Of a DNA stretch of 64,000 bases, positions 26,064 through 34,664 are shown in pieces (position 1 is the stretch's first letter; every line of letters starts with the position of its first letter). A model generated the notes under the pieces. That model did no database searches. It was not told the DNA's origin and saw only the letters and a program-made list of their open reading frames with translations. Origin of the DNA: an uncultured Bacilli bacterium (GTDB taxonomy: Bacteria > Bacillota_I > Bacilli_A > RF39 > UBA660); NCBI GenBank assembly GCA_910584165.1, contig CAJTZU010000001.1, positions 372,001-436,000 on the forward strand, in the 5' to 3' direction. Made by a program: the position numbers and the translations under genes.

Positions 26064-26849
26064 ATGGATAAATTATTTTTAATAGGTGGAACAGATTCCA
26101 TTGGTGTTCCTTATACAAAAGACAACAAGACAAATAGTGGTTTTTTTGAACAAATTGAAAATTTTCTTTCTAATCATTTTGAGGTAACTACTTTTAACTT
26201 TTTTCATATGTCTACTTATAATACTAATTCTTTTATCCTAGAATGCTTAAAGAAAAACTATTCTTTAGCAGAAATAAAAGTACAACAAAATCAAATGCTT
26301 AGAAAGTGCAAATACTCTGGTGTCTACCCTTATTTAGAACTTCCTAAAAGTTTTTTAAATTTTTATAAAATACAAGAACAAGATTATACTATCAAAATAA
26401 AAGAACAACTAATAAACAATAAAAATACAATCTTCCTTTATAGTGCTGGAGTAAATGATTTTCTAAAATATAACAAATCCAGTCTATTTAAAATGTTTTC
26501 CCCTCGCAACATAAAAAACAATTTAAAAGAATTAGATACTATTTTAGAAAATTGTTTAAAGGATATCTATAAAAATATTGCTTACATTCACAAACTAAAT
26601 AAAGACTGCAAAATCTATTTAGTAGGACTTTTTTATCCTACCAATTTAAAATATATACGAAAAAGATTAAAATTTCCTATTGATTCTTTTAATAATAAAT
26701 TAAAAAATATGTGCAAAAATTACAAAAATGTATACTTTATAGAAAATTCTAATTTATCAAAAGGAGATTTTTGCAATATTGATTTTCATCCTAATAGTAA
26801 AGGACACAAAAAAATTTACGAAAATTTTCTAAAAGTATATGAAAAATAA
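26064..26849 (+). CDS. SGNH/GDSL-family hydrolase
   Basis: A ~261-residue SGNH esterase/lipase-like hydrolase. Block I is IGGTDSIG with the nucleophile Ser, block III is SAGVNDFL with the catalytic Asn, and block V is DFHPNSKGH with Asp and His. No signal peptide is present on the chosen start, so it looks cytoplasmic, like YpmR-type relatives; the substrate is unknown. An ATG at 26046 overlaps the TATAAT box (26042-26047), so the ATG at 26064, preceded by GGTGA, is more likely. It lies divergent to ezrA. Confidence 0.82.
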   Translation: MDKLFLIGGTDSIGVPYTKDNKTNSGFFEQIENFLSNHFEVTTFNFFHMSTYNTNSFILECLKKNYSLAEIKVQQNQMLRKCKYSGVYPYLELPKSFLNFYKIQEQDYTIKIKEQLINNKNTIFLYSAGVNDFLKYNKSSLFKMFSPRNIKNNLKELDTILENCLKDIYKNIAYIHKLNKDCKIYLVGLFYPTNLKYIRKRLKFPIDSFNNKLKNMCKNYKNVYFIENSNLSKGDFCNIDFHPNSKGHKKIYENFLKVYEK

Positions 26850-26869
26850 GACATATTCTATTATTTTAC

Positions 26870-26898
26870 TTGACTTATTTACTATTCCATAATATAAT
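26870..26898 (+). promoter_or_regulatory. rpsD promoter
   Basis: TTGACT (26870-26875) and TATAAT (26893-26898) separated by 17 bases. It drives a ~155-base structured leader. Confidence 0.88.
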
Positions 26899-26904
26899 TA
26901 AAAC

Positions 26905-27016
26905 TGCGATGGATTTGCAGCGTGTTTTAGAATTTATAATGTGTCTATTACCTATAGGGGTTATTTGTAATCTTGCTGCAGGTGAAGATATTGAAATAAG
27001 ACACCCTATAAATTAG
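26905..27016 (+). ncRNA. Ribosomal protein S4 leader (autoregulatory RNA)
   Basis: A ~155-base leader precedes rpsD. It can fold with AATTTATA (26931-26938) pairing TATAAATT (27007-27014), GTGTCT (26941-26946) pairing AGACAC (26999-27004), and GCAGC near 26917 pairing GCTGC near 26974, which would make a pseudoknot-like arrangement. In Bacillales S4 binds such a leader to repress its own synthesis. The assignment rests on position and pairing, not on a covariance search. Confidence 0.7.
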
Positions 27017-27059
27017 TAAAATAGCTTCATTCATCAAATATTATGAAAGGAGAATGAAG

Positions 27060-27665
27060 ATGTCAAGATATACTGATTCAAGTTACAGAAAATCACGTCG
27101 TTTTGGTTTCTCTATTCTTGAAACTGGAGAAGAATTAGCTAGAAAGCCATATGCTCCAGGTCAACATGGAAACAAACGTGGTAAAAAGTTATCTGACTAC
27201 GGTGTTCAGTTACAAGAAAAACAAAAAGTTAAATTTATGTATGGACTTAATGAAAAACAATTCCATAAGACTTTTGTTTTAGCTGGTAAGATGAAAGGTG
27301 TTCATGGTGAAAACTTATTAAAATTACTAGAGAGTCGTTTAGATAATCTAGTTTATCGTATGGGTCTTTCTACTACTAGAAGAGGTGCTCGTCAATTAGT
27401 TAACCATGGTCATATTACAGTAAATGGAAAGAATGTTAATATCCCTTCTTATACTTGTAAACCAGGTGATGTAATCGCTGTTAAAGATAACTCTAAAGAA
27501 ATGACTATTATTAGAACTTCTTTAGAAGCTTTATCAAGACGTGTTGATTTTGTTACTTTTGATGATACAAAATTATCTGGTTCTTATATAAGATATCCAG
27601 AAAGAAGCGAATTAAATGCTGATATTAATGAATCATTAATCGTAGAATTCTACAACAGAGGATAA
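27060..27665 (+). CDS. rpsD: 30S ribosomal protein S4
   Basis: S4 nucleates 30S assembly by binding 16S rRNA. 201 residues, a normal length. Recognisable blocks are SRYTDSSYRKSRR, the RPYAPGPHG-like KPYAPGQHGNKRGKKLS, the S4 RNA-binding domain (ESRLDNLVYRMG...ARQLVNHGHI), and the C-terminal NADINESLIVEFYNR. There are no zinc cysteines at the N-terminus, so it is the C-minus type. An ATG at 27054 abuts AAAGGAG; the ATG at 27060 has seven bases of spacing. It is divergent from tyrS, as in B. subtilis. Confidence 0.98.
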   Translation: MSRYTDSSYRKSRRFGFSILETGEELARKPYAPGQHGNKRGKKLSDYGVQLQEKQKVKFMYGLNEKQFHKTFVLAGKMKGVHGENLLKLLESRLDNLVYRMGLSTTRRGARQLVNHGHITVNGKNVNIPSYTCKPGDVIAVKDNSKEMTIIRTSLEALSRRVDFVTFDDTKLSGSYIRYPERSELNADINESLIVEFYNRG

Positions 27666-27669
27666 AAAG

Positions 27670-27695
27670 AAAAAGGAACTTATGTTCCTTTTTTA
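27670..27695. terminator. Bidirectional hairpin terminator
   Basis: AAAAAGGAAC/GTTCCTTTTT with loop TTAT, between the convergent rpsD and tyrS ends. Confidence 0.9.
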
Positions 27696-27703
27696 TTTTC
27701 ACT

Positions 27704-28927
27704 TTATTCAAATATTCCCATGTAATATTTCTTTTTTCCTTTTCTTACAATAATCACTTTAGATTCAATAGCTACTTCTTTATTAATAACCATATTCTCA
27801 TCGGTTGCTTTCTCACCATTGATAGAAATAGAACCAGCAGTTAAGAATTCTCTTGCTTCCCTTCTACTAGTAGCAATACCATTATCTACTAATAATTCTA
27901 ATAAAGTAGATTCTTTAGCAGTAAAGTTTGGAACATCTTTAAATCCATCTTCTATTTCTTCTAAAGATAACTCTTTAATATTACCACTAAATAGTACTTC
28001 ACTAATACGAAGTGCTTTTTCATATTCTTCTTCTCCATGTAGGAAAGTAATTACTTCATGCGCTAAAGCTTTTTGAGCCATTCTCTTTTCTGGAGCTTGA
28101 TTATGCTCAGATTCTATTTTTTCTATCTCTTCTTTTGTTAAAAAAGTTAGTTTCTTTAAATAATCAATTACACATTTATCATCAGAATTAATCAAGTATT
28201 GGTATAACTCATAACTAGATGTCTTATTCTTATCTAACCATAAGGCATTCCCTTCTGTTTTTCCAAATTTAACACCATTTGCATCTAATACTAGTGGCAT
28301 TGTCATACCAAATAATTCTACATCGCTTTTCTTACGAGCAAGCTCTATTCCTGTTGTAATATTTCCCCATTGATCAGAACCTGCTACTTGCAAAGTAACT
28401 CCCTTATCTTCATATAGGTGAACAAAGTCCATTCCTTGTAATAATGTATAAGCAAATTCACAGAAAGTAATCCCTGATTCTAATCTTCTACTAATGATAT
28501 CTTTATCTAACATATAATTAACATTAATATACTTTCCATAATCTCTTAAGAAATCTAAAATTGTTATATCTTTTGTCCAATCATAGTTATTTACTACTTC
28601 AAATCCAAATATTTTCTCAGCTTGTTGAGTAAGACCTGCTACATTCTTTTCTACTTCTTCTTTCGTAATCATTTGACGCTCTTTAGATGGTTTTGGATCT
28701 CCTATAAGACCTGTTGCACCTCCTACCAATAAAATTGGATGATGTCCATAACGAGCAAGTCTAGATGCTATTAAAAATGATGAAAAATGCCCTATATGCA
28801 TAGAATCAGCTGTTGGATCTGTTCCAATATAAAATGTTAATTTCTCTTCATTTAATTTTTTCTCTAATTCTGGAGAACTAATATCTTTTATAAGTCCTCT
28901 CCATGTTAAATCTTCAAATAATGTCAT
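27704..28927 (-). CDS. tyrS: Tyrosyl-tRNA synthetase
   Basis: Class I synthetase that charges tRNA-Tyr. 407 residues: catalytic domain with HIGH at 44-47, KFGKTEG as the KMSKS loop, and a C-terminal S4 RNA-binding domain (ATSRREAREFL...GSISINGEKA). It is the last gene of a deoC-dUTPase-tyrS run with gaps of 10 bases or overlap, so the T-box ahead of deoC probably controls it. AGGAGG precedes the ATG. Confidence 0.97.
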   Translation of the reverse strand: MTLFEDLTWRGLIKDISSPELEKKLNEEKLTFYIGTDPTADSMHIGHFSSFLIASRLARYGHHPILLVGGATGLIGDPKPSKERQMITKEEVEKNVAGLTQQAEKIFGFEVVNNYDWTKDITILDFLRDYGKYINVNYMLDKDIISRRLESGITFCEFAYTLLQGMDFVHLYEDKGVTLQVAGSDQWGNITTGIELARKKSDVELFGMTMPLVLDANGVKFGKTEGNALWLDKNKTSSYELYQYLINSDDKCVIDYLKKLTFLTKEEIEKIESEHNQAPEKRMAQKALAHEVITFLHGEEEYEKALRISEVLFSGNIKELSLEEIEDGFKDVPNFTAKESTLLELLVDNGIATSRREAREFLTAGSISINGEKATDENMVINKEVAIESKVIIVRKGKKKYYMGIFE

Positions 28928-28937
28928 AATATCCCTC

Positions 28938-29426
28938 CTAATAATTACTGTTTAATCTTTCTTCTACTATTTTTAATTTTTTAAAAGTAGCATCTATTAC
29001 ATCTTCTTCTTTTATATGCAATAACCTACTAATATGCATTAAATTAGAAAAAATAGTTTTTACTAATCCTTCATTATAATTATCTAATAATTCTGTCCCT
29101 AGCCGGTAAGTATCATTAATTACATCTAATATATTATCGCTATCATAAGGATTTCCCATGTTTTCTAAATCCAAATCTAAATAATTAAAGAATGTTAAAA
29201 GAATAGTAATACAGTCTGCAAACTCATCTAATACTTTTTCCATATCTGGCTTCTTTACCGTCCAATACTTAAAGCATTTCGTTTCATTTACAAATTCCCC
29301 TAATTCTACTAAAAATTCAATTCCATTCTTTCTAATAAATTCAGGGTCACTATCTTTATAACGATTAATAAATATTTCATCTAATCTTTTATTTTCTTCA
29401 TAAATTTCATACCAAACTCTAGTCAT
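28938..29426 (-). CDS. Dimeric all-alpha dUTPase (MazG-like)
   Basis: A ~162-residue protein of the all-alpha NTP pyrophosphatase superfamily, dUTPase_2 branch, which hydrolyses dUTP to dUMP to keep uracil out of DNA and supply dTMP synthesis. Evidence: LVELGEFVNETKCFKYW carries the first metal-binding EXXE group, and LDEFADCITILL the second acidic pair. The frame extends to 29489, but that part lies inside deoC; the ATG at 29426 overlaps the deoC stop by eight bases. A role in deoxynucleotide salvage fits the deoC neighbour. Confidence 0.82.
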   Translation of the reverse strand: MTRVWYEIYEENKRLDEIFINRYKDSDPEFIRKNGIEFLVELGEFVNETKCFKYWTVKKPDMEKVLDEFADCITILLTFFNYLDLDLENMGNPYDSDNILDVINDTYRLGTELLDNYNEGLVKTIFSNLMHISRLLHIKEEDVIDATFKKLKIVEERLNSNY

Positions 29427-30138
29427 GACAATCACACTTTCCATCATGACAGTGGCATTCATGACCTTCTTTATGATTAGAACATTCACAAGTACTTTCT
29501 ACTTGCATAAGCACAACTCCACTACTAGTTCCAAGTCTCGTAGCTCCTGCTTTAATCATAGCCTCAGCAGTTTCTATATCCCTTATACCACCACTAGCTT
29601 TAATTTCTAATACATCATTTTTATGTTTATTCATAATTTCTACTGCTTCTACAGTAGCACCACATTCTCCAAAACCAGTAGATGTTTTAATAAAATTTAC
29701 AAATGTTTCATTACAGATTTCAGTCATCTTTATAATCTCGTTTTCATCTAGATAACAAGTCTCAATAATTACTTTTAAAGTATGTCCATCAATAGCATCT
29801 CTAATTTCTTCTATTTCTTCTTTTACATAATCATAATCCTTATTCTTTAAAGCTGATAGATTAATAACCATATCAATTTCAGTAGCACCATTTTCAATAG
29901 CATTAATAGCCTCAAATGATTTTACCTCCATTGTATTAGCTCCTAATGGGAAACCTATTACTGTTCCAACTTCTACACTACTTCCTTTTAATAATTCGCT
30001 TGCAAGTCTTACATAAAAGGGATGTACACATACACTAGCAAAATGATATTTTTTAGCCTCTTCACACAATTTTTTAATATCCTCTACAGTCGCTGTAGCT
30101 TTTAAATTGGTATGATCAATATAACTATTTAATTCCAT
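29419..30138 (-). CDS. deoC: Deoxyribose-phosphate aldolase
   Basis: DeoC splits 2-deoxyribose 5-phosphate to glyceraldehyde 3-phosphate and acetaldehyde. The TIM-barrel protein has the Schiff-base Lys at 151 (FIKTSTGFG), a second active Lys at 180 (KASGGI) and Asp at 91 (EIDMVIN). After the usual C-terminal GTSSGV, residues 216-239 form an added tail rich in Cys and His (six Cys, five His), which is unusual for the family. AAGGAGG precedes the ATG. It is the first gene after a T-box leader. Confidence 0.95.
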   Translation of the reverse strand: MELNSYIDHTNLKATATVEDIKKLCEEAKKYHFASVCVHPFYVRLASELLKGSSVEVGTVIGFPLGANTMEVKSFEAINAIENGATEIDMVINLSALKNKDYDYVKEEIEEIRDAIDGHTLKVIIETCYLDENEIIKMTEICNETFVNFIKTSTGFGECGATVEAVEIMNKHKNDVLEIKASGGIRDIETAEAMIKAGATRLGTSSGVVLMQVESTCECSNHKEGHECHCHDGKCDCHD

Positions 30139-30151
30139 AAAATCCTCCTTA

Positions 30152-30358
30152 TAACAAAAAAATATTATGAATTATAGGAACGAATTACTCGCGGTACCAT
30201 CCTATTTCATAATATTTTATGCTCTCTTATCTTAACGCGATTAACGATTTGACTCCAAATAGGTAATTTCACTTTTCTATCTTGTCTAGTTTTCATCTAC
30301 CACTAGATTTCTAATTACTGATAGTAAGTTACTACTATTCTTCTTCATCAATTAAAAC
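30152..30358 (-). ncRNA. T-box riboswitch ahead of deoC-dUTPase-tyrS
   Basis: The minus strand contains the T-box sequence AGGATGGTACCGCG (30203-30190), which pairs with uncharged tRNA ends in the antiterminator. A long terminator stem with TTTTTTT follows (30216-30155). A stem-I-like fold lies upstream: AATAG/CTATT at the base, ACTT/AAGT and CTATC/GATAG above it. A UAC codon (30265-30263) lies in the 3' side of the likely specifier loop, which would match tRNA-Tyr and tyrS, but UUA is also possible in that loop. The system controls amino-acid-related genes by tRNA charging. Confidence 0.88.
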
Positions 30359-30365
30359 TATGTTT

Positions 30366-30393
30366 ATTATATCATATTTATTTTTCTTGTCAA
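30366..30393 (-). promoter_or_regulatory. Promoter of the T-box leader
   Basis: Minus strand TTGACA (30393-30388) and TATAAT (30371-30366) with a 16-base spacer, ahead of the T-box leader. Confidence 0.8.
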
Positions 30394-30399
30394 ATAAAA

Positions 30400-32316
30400 C
30401 TATTTAGAAAAATAAGAACATTCTTTTTCATCAATTAGTAACTTCATGGTTTGCATATCATAGTTATATCTTGCACAAGAAGTCTTTGTCTTATTTGTCT
30501 TAAATACTACTTGGAAAGTTGTATTATCCACTACTTTAATATTCTCATGTGGCCTATTAGGAAGTAGTAAAGTATTAGTAGCAGGGATATCTGCAACTTT
30601 TTTTATTAATTTTCCATCTATGTCCACTATCTCTAATACATTATTTCCATATACCATTGTATAGTTATTATTGTAAGTAGAAACAGCAAGTGCATCATAA
30701 GACTTTCCTTTTAATTTCTTAGAGCCTCCAGTAGAATTATATAAAGAAATTTTATTTGATTTTACAACATGTAAATATTTATTTTTCATGAAGATTAAGT
30801 CATTTTCACAAGGAATCACTTCTTTTCTAGAGCGTAAGTTTACTAAACCATACTTATTTCCACTACTTTTTCTTACTACTAATAAATTGGTAGCAGCAAA
30901 TAAAGGATGATGGTCCCACCATATCTCAGAAGTAGAACTACTTGTCCAATCATAATAATACTTGCCATAATCATAAACAAAATTTCTACCGCCAAATGCG
31001 AATAATGCTTCTTGCCCTTTTGTATTTCTAAGTAATAATCCATATACAGAAGTATCACCATCTCTTAGAAAGGCATAAGTAACACCTTTATCAATCGTAT
31101 AAAGAACCTTCTCTTCTGCTGAAGTAATATCATAAATAGATACTTTTCCAGTAGATTCTTTAATAGCAACATATCTTCCAAGATAGTTGTCTAAACTACA
31201 ATTTAAAGTCGCGCATTTAATAACTTTACTATTCGCACTTCCAGATTCATAATAAGCCGTTGTATTCTCACCATATACTTCATTATTCAATTGCGTATAA
31301 GCAATATAAACAAATCCTTTATCTTTTTGATATCCATAAGAATAAATTTTTTCAGAATCATTTACACTACACTCTGATAAATAGATATTATTGACATCAT
31401 AGATATTAACTTTATCACAGACAACCTTACCTTCATACTCAACATTCAAAGTAGTTGGTAAAGCTCCATATACTTTCTGATAATCAGAAACATAGGCAAG
31501 CGCTAAAGCTCCATACTCTTTCATAATTTTATTTTCTTCACGAGGATTTCCATAAGTATAAATTGGATCTGATGCATTAATACTACACTTATTCAAATAA
31601 AGGGCACCATCTGGATAAATTATTTTTTCATCACAATAAACTTTATAGTCTATCTTAACGTTATCTGTTACTTCTATCATATCTGGAAGCTTATTATTAT
31701 CCTTCTTGTAAGTCTGAATAAATTCCTCTGCTTTTTTTCCATACTCAATCATTGCTGATTCGTAATTAGAAACATTCGTAGAAGTATTCGATTGAGAAGA
31801 AGTATTAGTACTTGGCTTTTTATCAGATTTTTTACCCTTTAACAGGAAAAAAGCAAGAACAATTATTACTATTATAATAACTGCAATAATCGCAATCAAA
31901 ACTTTTTTATTTTTAGGCTTTTTAGGAGTTACACCTGTCCCTGTAATTTGATATCCATTAAATCCATTATTTCCCATAGTATTAGGATTCATTCCATTAT
32001 AAGACTGATTATATTGATTCATCATATTCCCATACTGTGAGGTATTAGATAAATTTTGATATTGAGTATTATTCTGCATATTATTATACATTCCATTATA
32101 TTGTTGTGTATTCTGCATATTTCCATAAGAACCATTAGAATAACCTTGACTATTATACTGGGTTTGACTATTATTATAGCTTTGATTTCCATATTGTGTA
32201 TTATTGTATTGAGTATTTGGCATACTATTAGGATTCATTCCATTATAAGACTGATTTCCTTGACTTCCACCATACTGATAATTTCCTGAATTTTGATTAT
32301 TTTGTTCATTCCACAT
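30400..32316 (-). CDS. Type II membrane protein: N/Q-rich tail plus two-Cys modules
   Basis: A 638-residue protein with no recognised family. Residues 1-122 are Asn, Gln and Tyr-rich (about 46% N+Q) and include the near-repeats NQSYNGMNPNSM and NQSYNGMNPNTM. A membrane helix follows at 139-159. Outside are two ~70-residue two-Cys modules (185-256, 262-328), then a ~300-residue region with CATLNC and WG-like repeats (KYGLVNLRSRKEVIP). The same two-Cys module occurs in the next two genes. It is the last of three adjacent paralogues on the minus strand. Its job is unknown; a surface or sensing role is a guess. Confidence 0.78.
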   Translation of the reverse strand: MWNEQNNQNSGNYQYGGSQGNQSYNGMNPNSMPNTQYNNTQYGNQSYNNSQTQYNSQGYSNGSYGNMQNTQQYNGMYNNMQNNTQYQNLSNTSQYGNMMNQYNQSYNGMNPNTMGNNGFNGYQITGTGVTPKKPKNKKVLIAIIAVIIIVIIVLAFFLLKGKKSDKKPSTNTSSQSNTSTNVSNYESAMIEYGKKAEEFIQTYKKDNNKLPDMIEVTDNVKIDYKVYCDEKIIYPDGALYLNKCSINASDPIYTYGNPREENKIMKEYGALALAYVSDYQKVYGALPTTLNVEYEGKVVCDKVNIYDVNNIYLSECSVNDSEKIYSYGYQKDKGFVYIAYTQLNNEVYGENTTAYYESGSANSKVIKCATLNCSLDNYLGRYVAIKESTGKVSIYDITSAEEKVLYTIDKGVTYAFLRDGDTSVYGLLLRNTKGQEALFAFGGRNFVYDYGKYYYDWTSSSTSEIWWDHHPLFAATNLLVVRKSSGNKYGLVNLRSRKEVIPCENDLIFMKNKYLHVVKSNKISLYNSTGGSKKLKGKSYDALAVSTYNNNYTMVYGNNVLEIVDIDGKLIKKVADIPATNTLLLPNRPHENIKVVDNTTFQVVFKTNKTKTSCARYNYDMQTMKLLIDEKECSYFSK

Positions 32317-32363
32317 ATCACACGCTCCATCTTATCCTATATTAATATCATAACACTTTTTTC

Positions 32364-32391
32364 GAAAAAAAAGAAGACTAATCTTCTTTTT
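32364..32391 (-). terminator. Hairpin terminator
   Basis: AAAGAAGA/TCTTCTTT with loop CTAA and a T run on the minus strand, after the 32390 gene. Confidence 0.75.
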
Positions 32392-34591
32392 AATAAGTAA
32401 CTCCACCCCATTCAACTGCTGTAAACCCAACTCTTTCAAAAGTAGACAATTTTTGCTCTTTTATTTTCGTTTCTTTTTCTACCTTTTTAACATGAATTGC
32501 TACTCTTAACATGGAATTTGGTTTTGGATTAATTATAATTGGACTATTAGAATCTCTTTCTTCTGTTAATTCAAAATATACTAGACTCTTGCCATTCTTT
32601 TCTAAAATTGGTAACCAGTACATAATAAATTCATTTCTTTCTCTATCATTAAAGCCAATTTTAGTTAATTTTTCTTCTAAAAATTCTATCGCATTTTCTT
32701 TAGTTACATAGAATCCTTCTTTAAAGTCTACTCTATGATTTAAATTTTCTTCCCAATATAATCCATAATAATATTTATTATTTAAATCTCTTAAATCTCC
32801 ATTTGGGCTTGCGAATACTGTCCAGTTATCCTTATACTTTGGATAGGTTGTTGTTAAAGTCTCTGGATATTTAAATGTTACATTTACTAGTGTTGGAAAT
32901 ACTGGATATAAATATAATACTGGTTTTGCATATCCACCTATGTAAGTTGGAATCTTTCCTGTTTCTTTTGTCGTTGGAATATAATAATATTCATATCCTA
33001 AATCATAGTTATCTAAATCTTCTAAAGTCATTTCTGGATTATTCTTAAGAATTTCTTGTTTAGATACATCTCCACCTTGTATTACAAGATAAATTCCATT
33101 TTTACCATTTTCGGTATACCATCCAGATAACATGGAATGATACACATATTCATCATTATTCCAATAATCTTCTATAAAAGTAGTTAAAACATTTCCTTTA
33201 TAGTCTATTAAATTTAATTTTTTATCCTCAACTACTAAAATATAATCTTCCCATATGTCCTCTACACTATCATATTTTTTACTAGTATAAGTATTTTGAT
33301 AATTGCTATTATAAGTTTTAAAAGTTCCATTTTTCCATGTTACAAATACACTATTTTCAGTATAGAATCCATCAAACACTTCTCCATCAAATAACTCATA
33401 CCCTTTACTATCATATATTTTAAAATTGTAATCATCATATTCTTCATTGCTAGATTTCTTAATTCCTTGAATAATATATCCTTTTTGGGTCGTAGTATCT
33501 ATGGTAAATCCATATACATCTTTAATACTGTAAACAACCTTACCTGATTTTAGATTAATAAAATTAGTAATATCATTATCCATACTTACTGGAACATAAC
33601 CACTAGGCAATAAATAATCTGGATCCCATCCCATATTAATAATATATTCTCCATTTATATTAAATATTTTTCCACTAACATTACTATAAATATAGTCTTT
33701 ATCGTTAACATTATAATAAACTCCATAAAACTCTTGGTTATATCCTAGAATTTCAAAACTATCTGGATTTAAAATTTTTACATCCAAATATTTTTTATTT
33801 TGATAATCATAAATATAATAATTATAACCGTGTGTAAATCCATCTTCGATATTTATTGCTTCTCTTACAATAAAATACTTTTCATAAGCATCATATCCTT
33901 CACAATTGTCAAACTCACAAGGAATAGTAGCATATTCTTTAAAACTTTGCTTGTCATCCTCTTCATCAAAAAATAAATATTCTTTTCCATATCCTCTATC
34001 ACCTACGTAAACTTTTAATTCTTTACTAACAGGCTTTGATACTTCTTTTACACCATAAGAATACGTTTCTTTAGAATCGTTAACTGTACAATCTTCTAAA
34101 TATACTTTTCTACTAGATGCATTAATTGTTTGTACTTTACAAGAAATTTTATAATCTCCTACTTTTGCATAATCTAAAAGAGCATTTAAATCAGGAGTTT
34201 TACCATTCTGCTTTGAATAATTTTCTACTAACTCATCTAATTTAGCACCATACTGATTAACAATTTCTTGATAATTTATTGGTTCTTCTACATTACTATT
34301 TGAATTTTTATTTGTATTAGATTCCTTCTTTTTCTCTTTACCATTTAATAAGAAAAAGAGAACAATTCCTACAATTACTACTATTAATAGGACTACACTT
34401 ACTATTATTTGAATTTTTTGCTTTTTTGTAAGCTTTGACTTTTCAGAATCATTTTTTATTTTAGATGGAATATCTTTTTCTATTTCTTCCTCTTCTTTCT
34501 CCTCTAGTTCATTTTCTTCTAGAGGTGCTTCTTCTTTCTTTTCTTCTAAGTTTTCTTCAACAATTTCTTCTTGCTCTTTATTCTCTTCCAC
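32390..34591 (-). CDS. Type II membrane protein: acidic tail, two-Cys module, propeller
   Basis: A 733-residue protein. The N-terminal tail (1-45) is almost all Glu and Lys; a membrane helix at 61-83 follows. Outside are one two-Cys module (107-180, ending TVNDSKETYSYG), a CEFDNC element with repeated strands to about 540, and a 179-residue C-terminal domain starting KPVLYLYP and ending FTAVEWGG. That C-terminal domain resembles one I recall from other Firmicute surface proteins, but I cannot name it. A GTG at 34600 overlaps its AGGTG site; the GTG at 34591, six bases after AGGTG, is chosen. Confidence 0.75.
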   Translation of the reverse strand: MEENKEQEEIVEENLEEKKEEAPLEENELEEKEEEEIEKDIPSKIKNDSEKSKLTKKQKIQIIVSVVLLIVVIVGIVLFFLLNGKEKKKESNTNKNSNSNVEEPINYQEIVNQYGAKLDELVENYSKQNGKTPDLNALLDYAKVGDYKISCKVQTINASSRKVYLEDCTVNDSKETYSYGVKEVSKPVSKELKVYVGDRGYGKEYLFFDEEDDKQSFKEYATIPCEFDNCEGYDAYEKYFIVREAINIEDGFTHGYNYYIYDYQNKKYLDVKILNPDSFEILGYNQEFYGVYYNVNDKDYIYSNVSGKIFNINGEYIINMGWDPDYLLPSGYVPVSMDNDITNFINLKSGKVVYSIKDVYGFTIDTTTQKGYIIQGIKKSSNEEYDDYNFKIYDSKGYELFDGEVFDGFYTENSVFVTWKNGTFKTYNSNYQNTYTSKKYDSVEDIWEDYILVVEDKKLNLIDYKGNVLTTFIEDYWNNDEYVYHSMLSGWYTENGKNGIYLVIQGGDVSKQEILKNNPEMTLEDLDNYDLGYEYYYIPTTKETGKIPTYIGGYAKPVLYLYPVFPTLVNVTFKYPETLTTTYPKYKDNWTVFASPNGDLRDLNNKYYYGLYWEENLNHRVDFKEGFYVTKENAIEFLEEKLTKIGFNDRERNEFIMYWLPILEKNGKSLVYFELTEERDSNSPIIINPKPNSMLRVAIHVKKVEKETKIKEQKLSTFERVGFTAVEWGGVTY

Positions 34592-34631
34592 TAATAACAC
34601 CTACTTTCTTCTTCATTATAGCATGATAGAC

Positions 34632-34664
34632 AAAAAAAGAAAATAAATTTCATATTTTCTTTTT
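34632..34664 (-). terminator. Hairpin terminator
   Basis: AAAAGAAAATA/TATTTTCTTTT with loop AATTTCA and a T run on the minus strand, after the 34663 gene. Confidence 0.75.
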
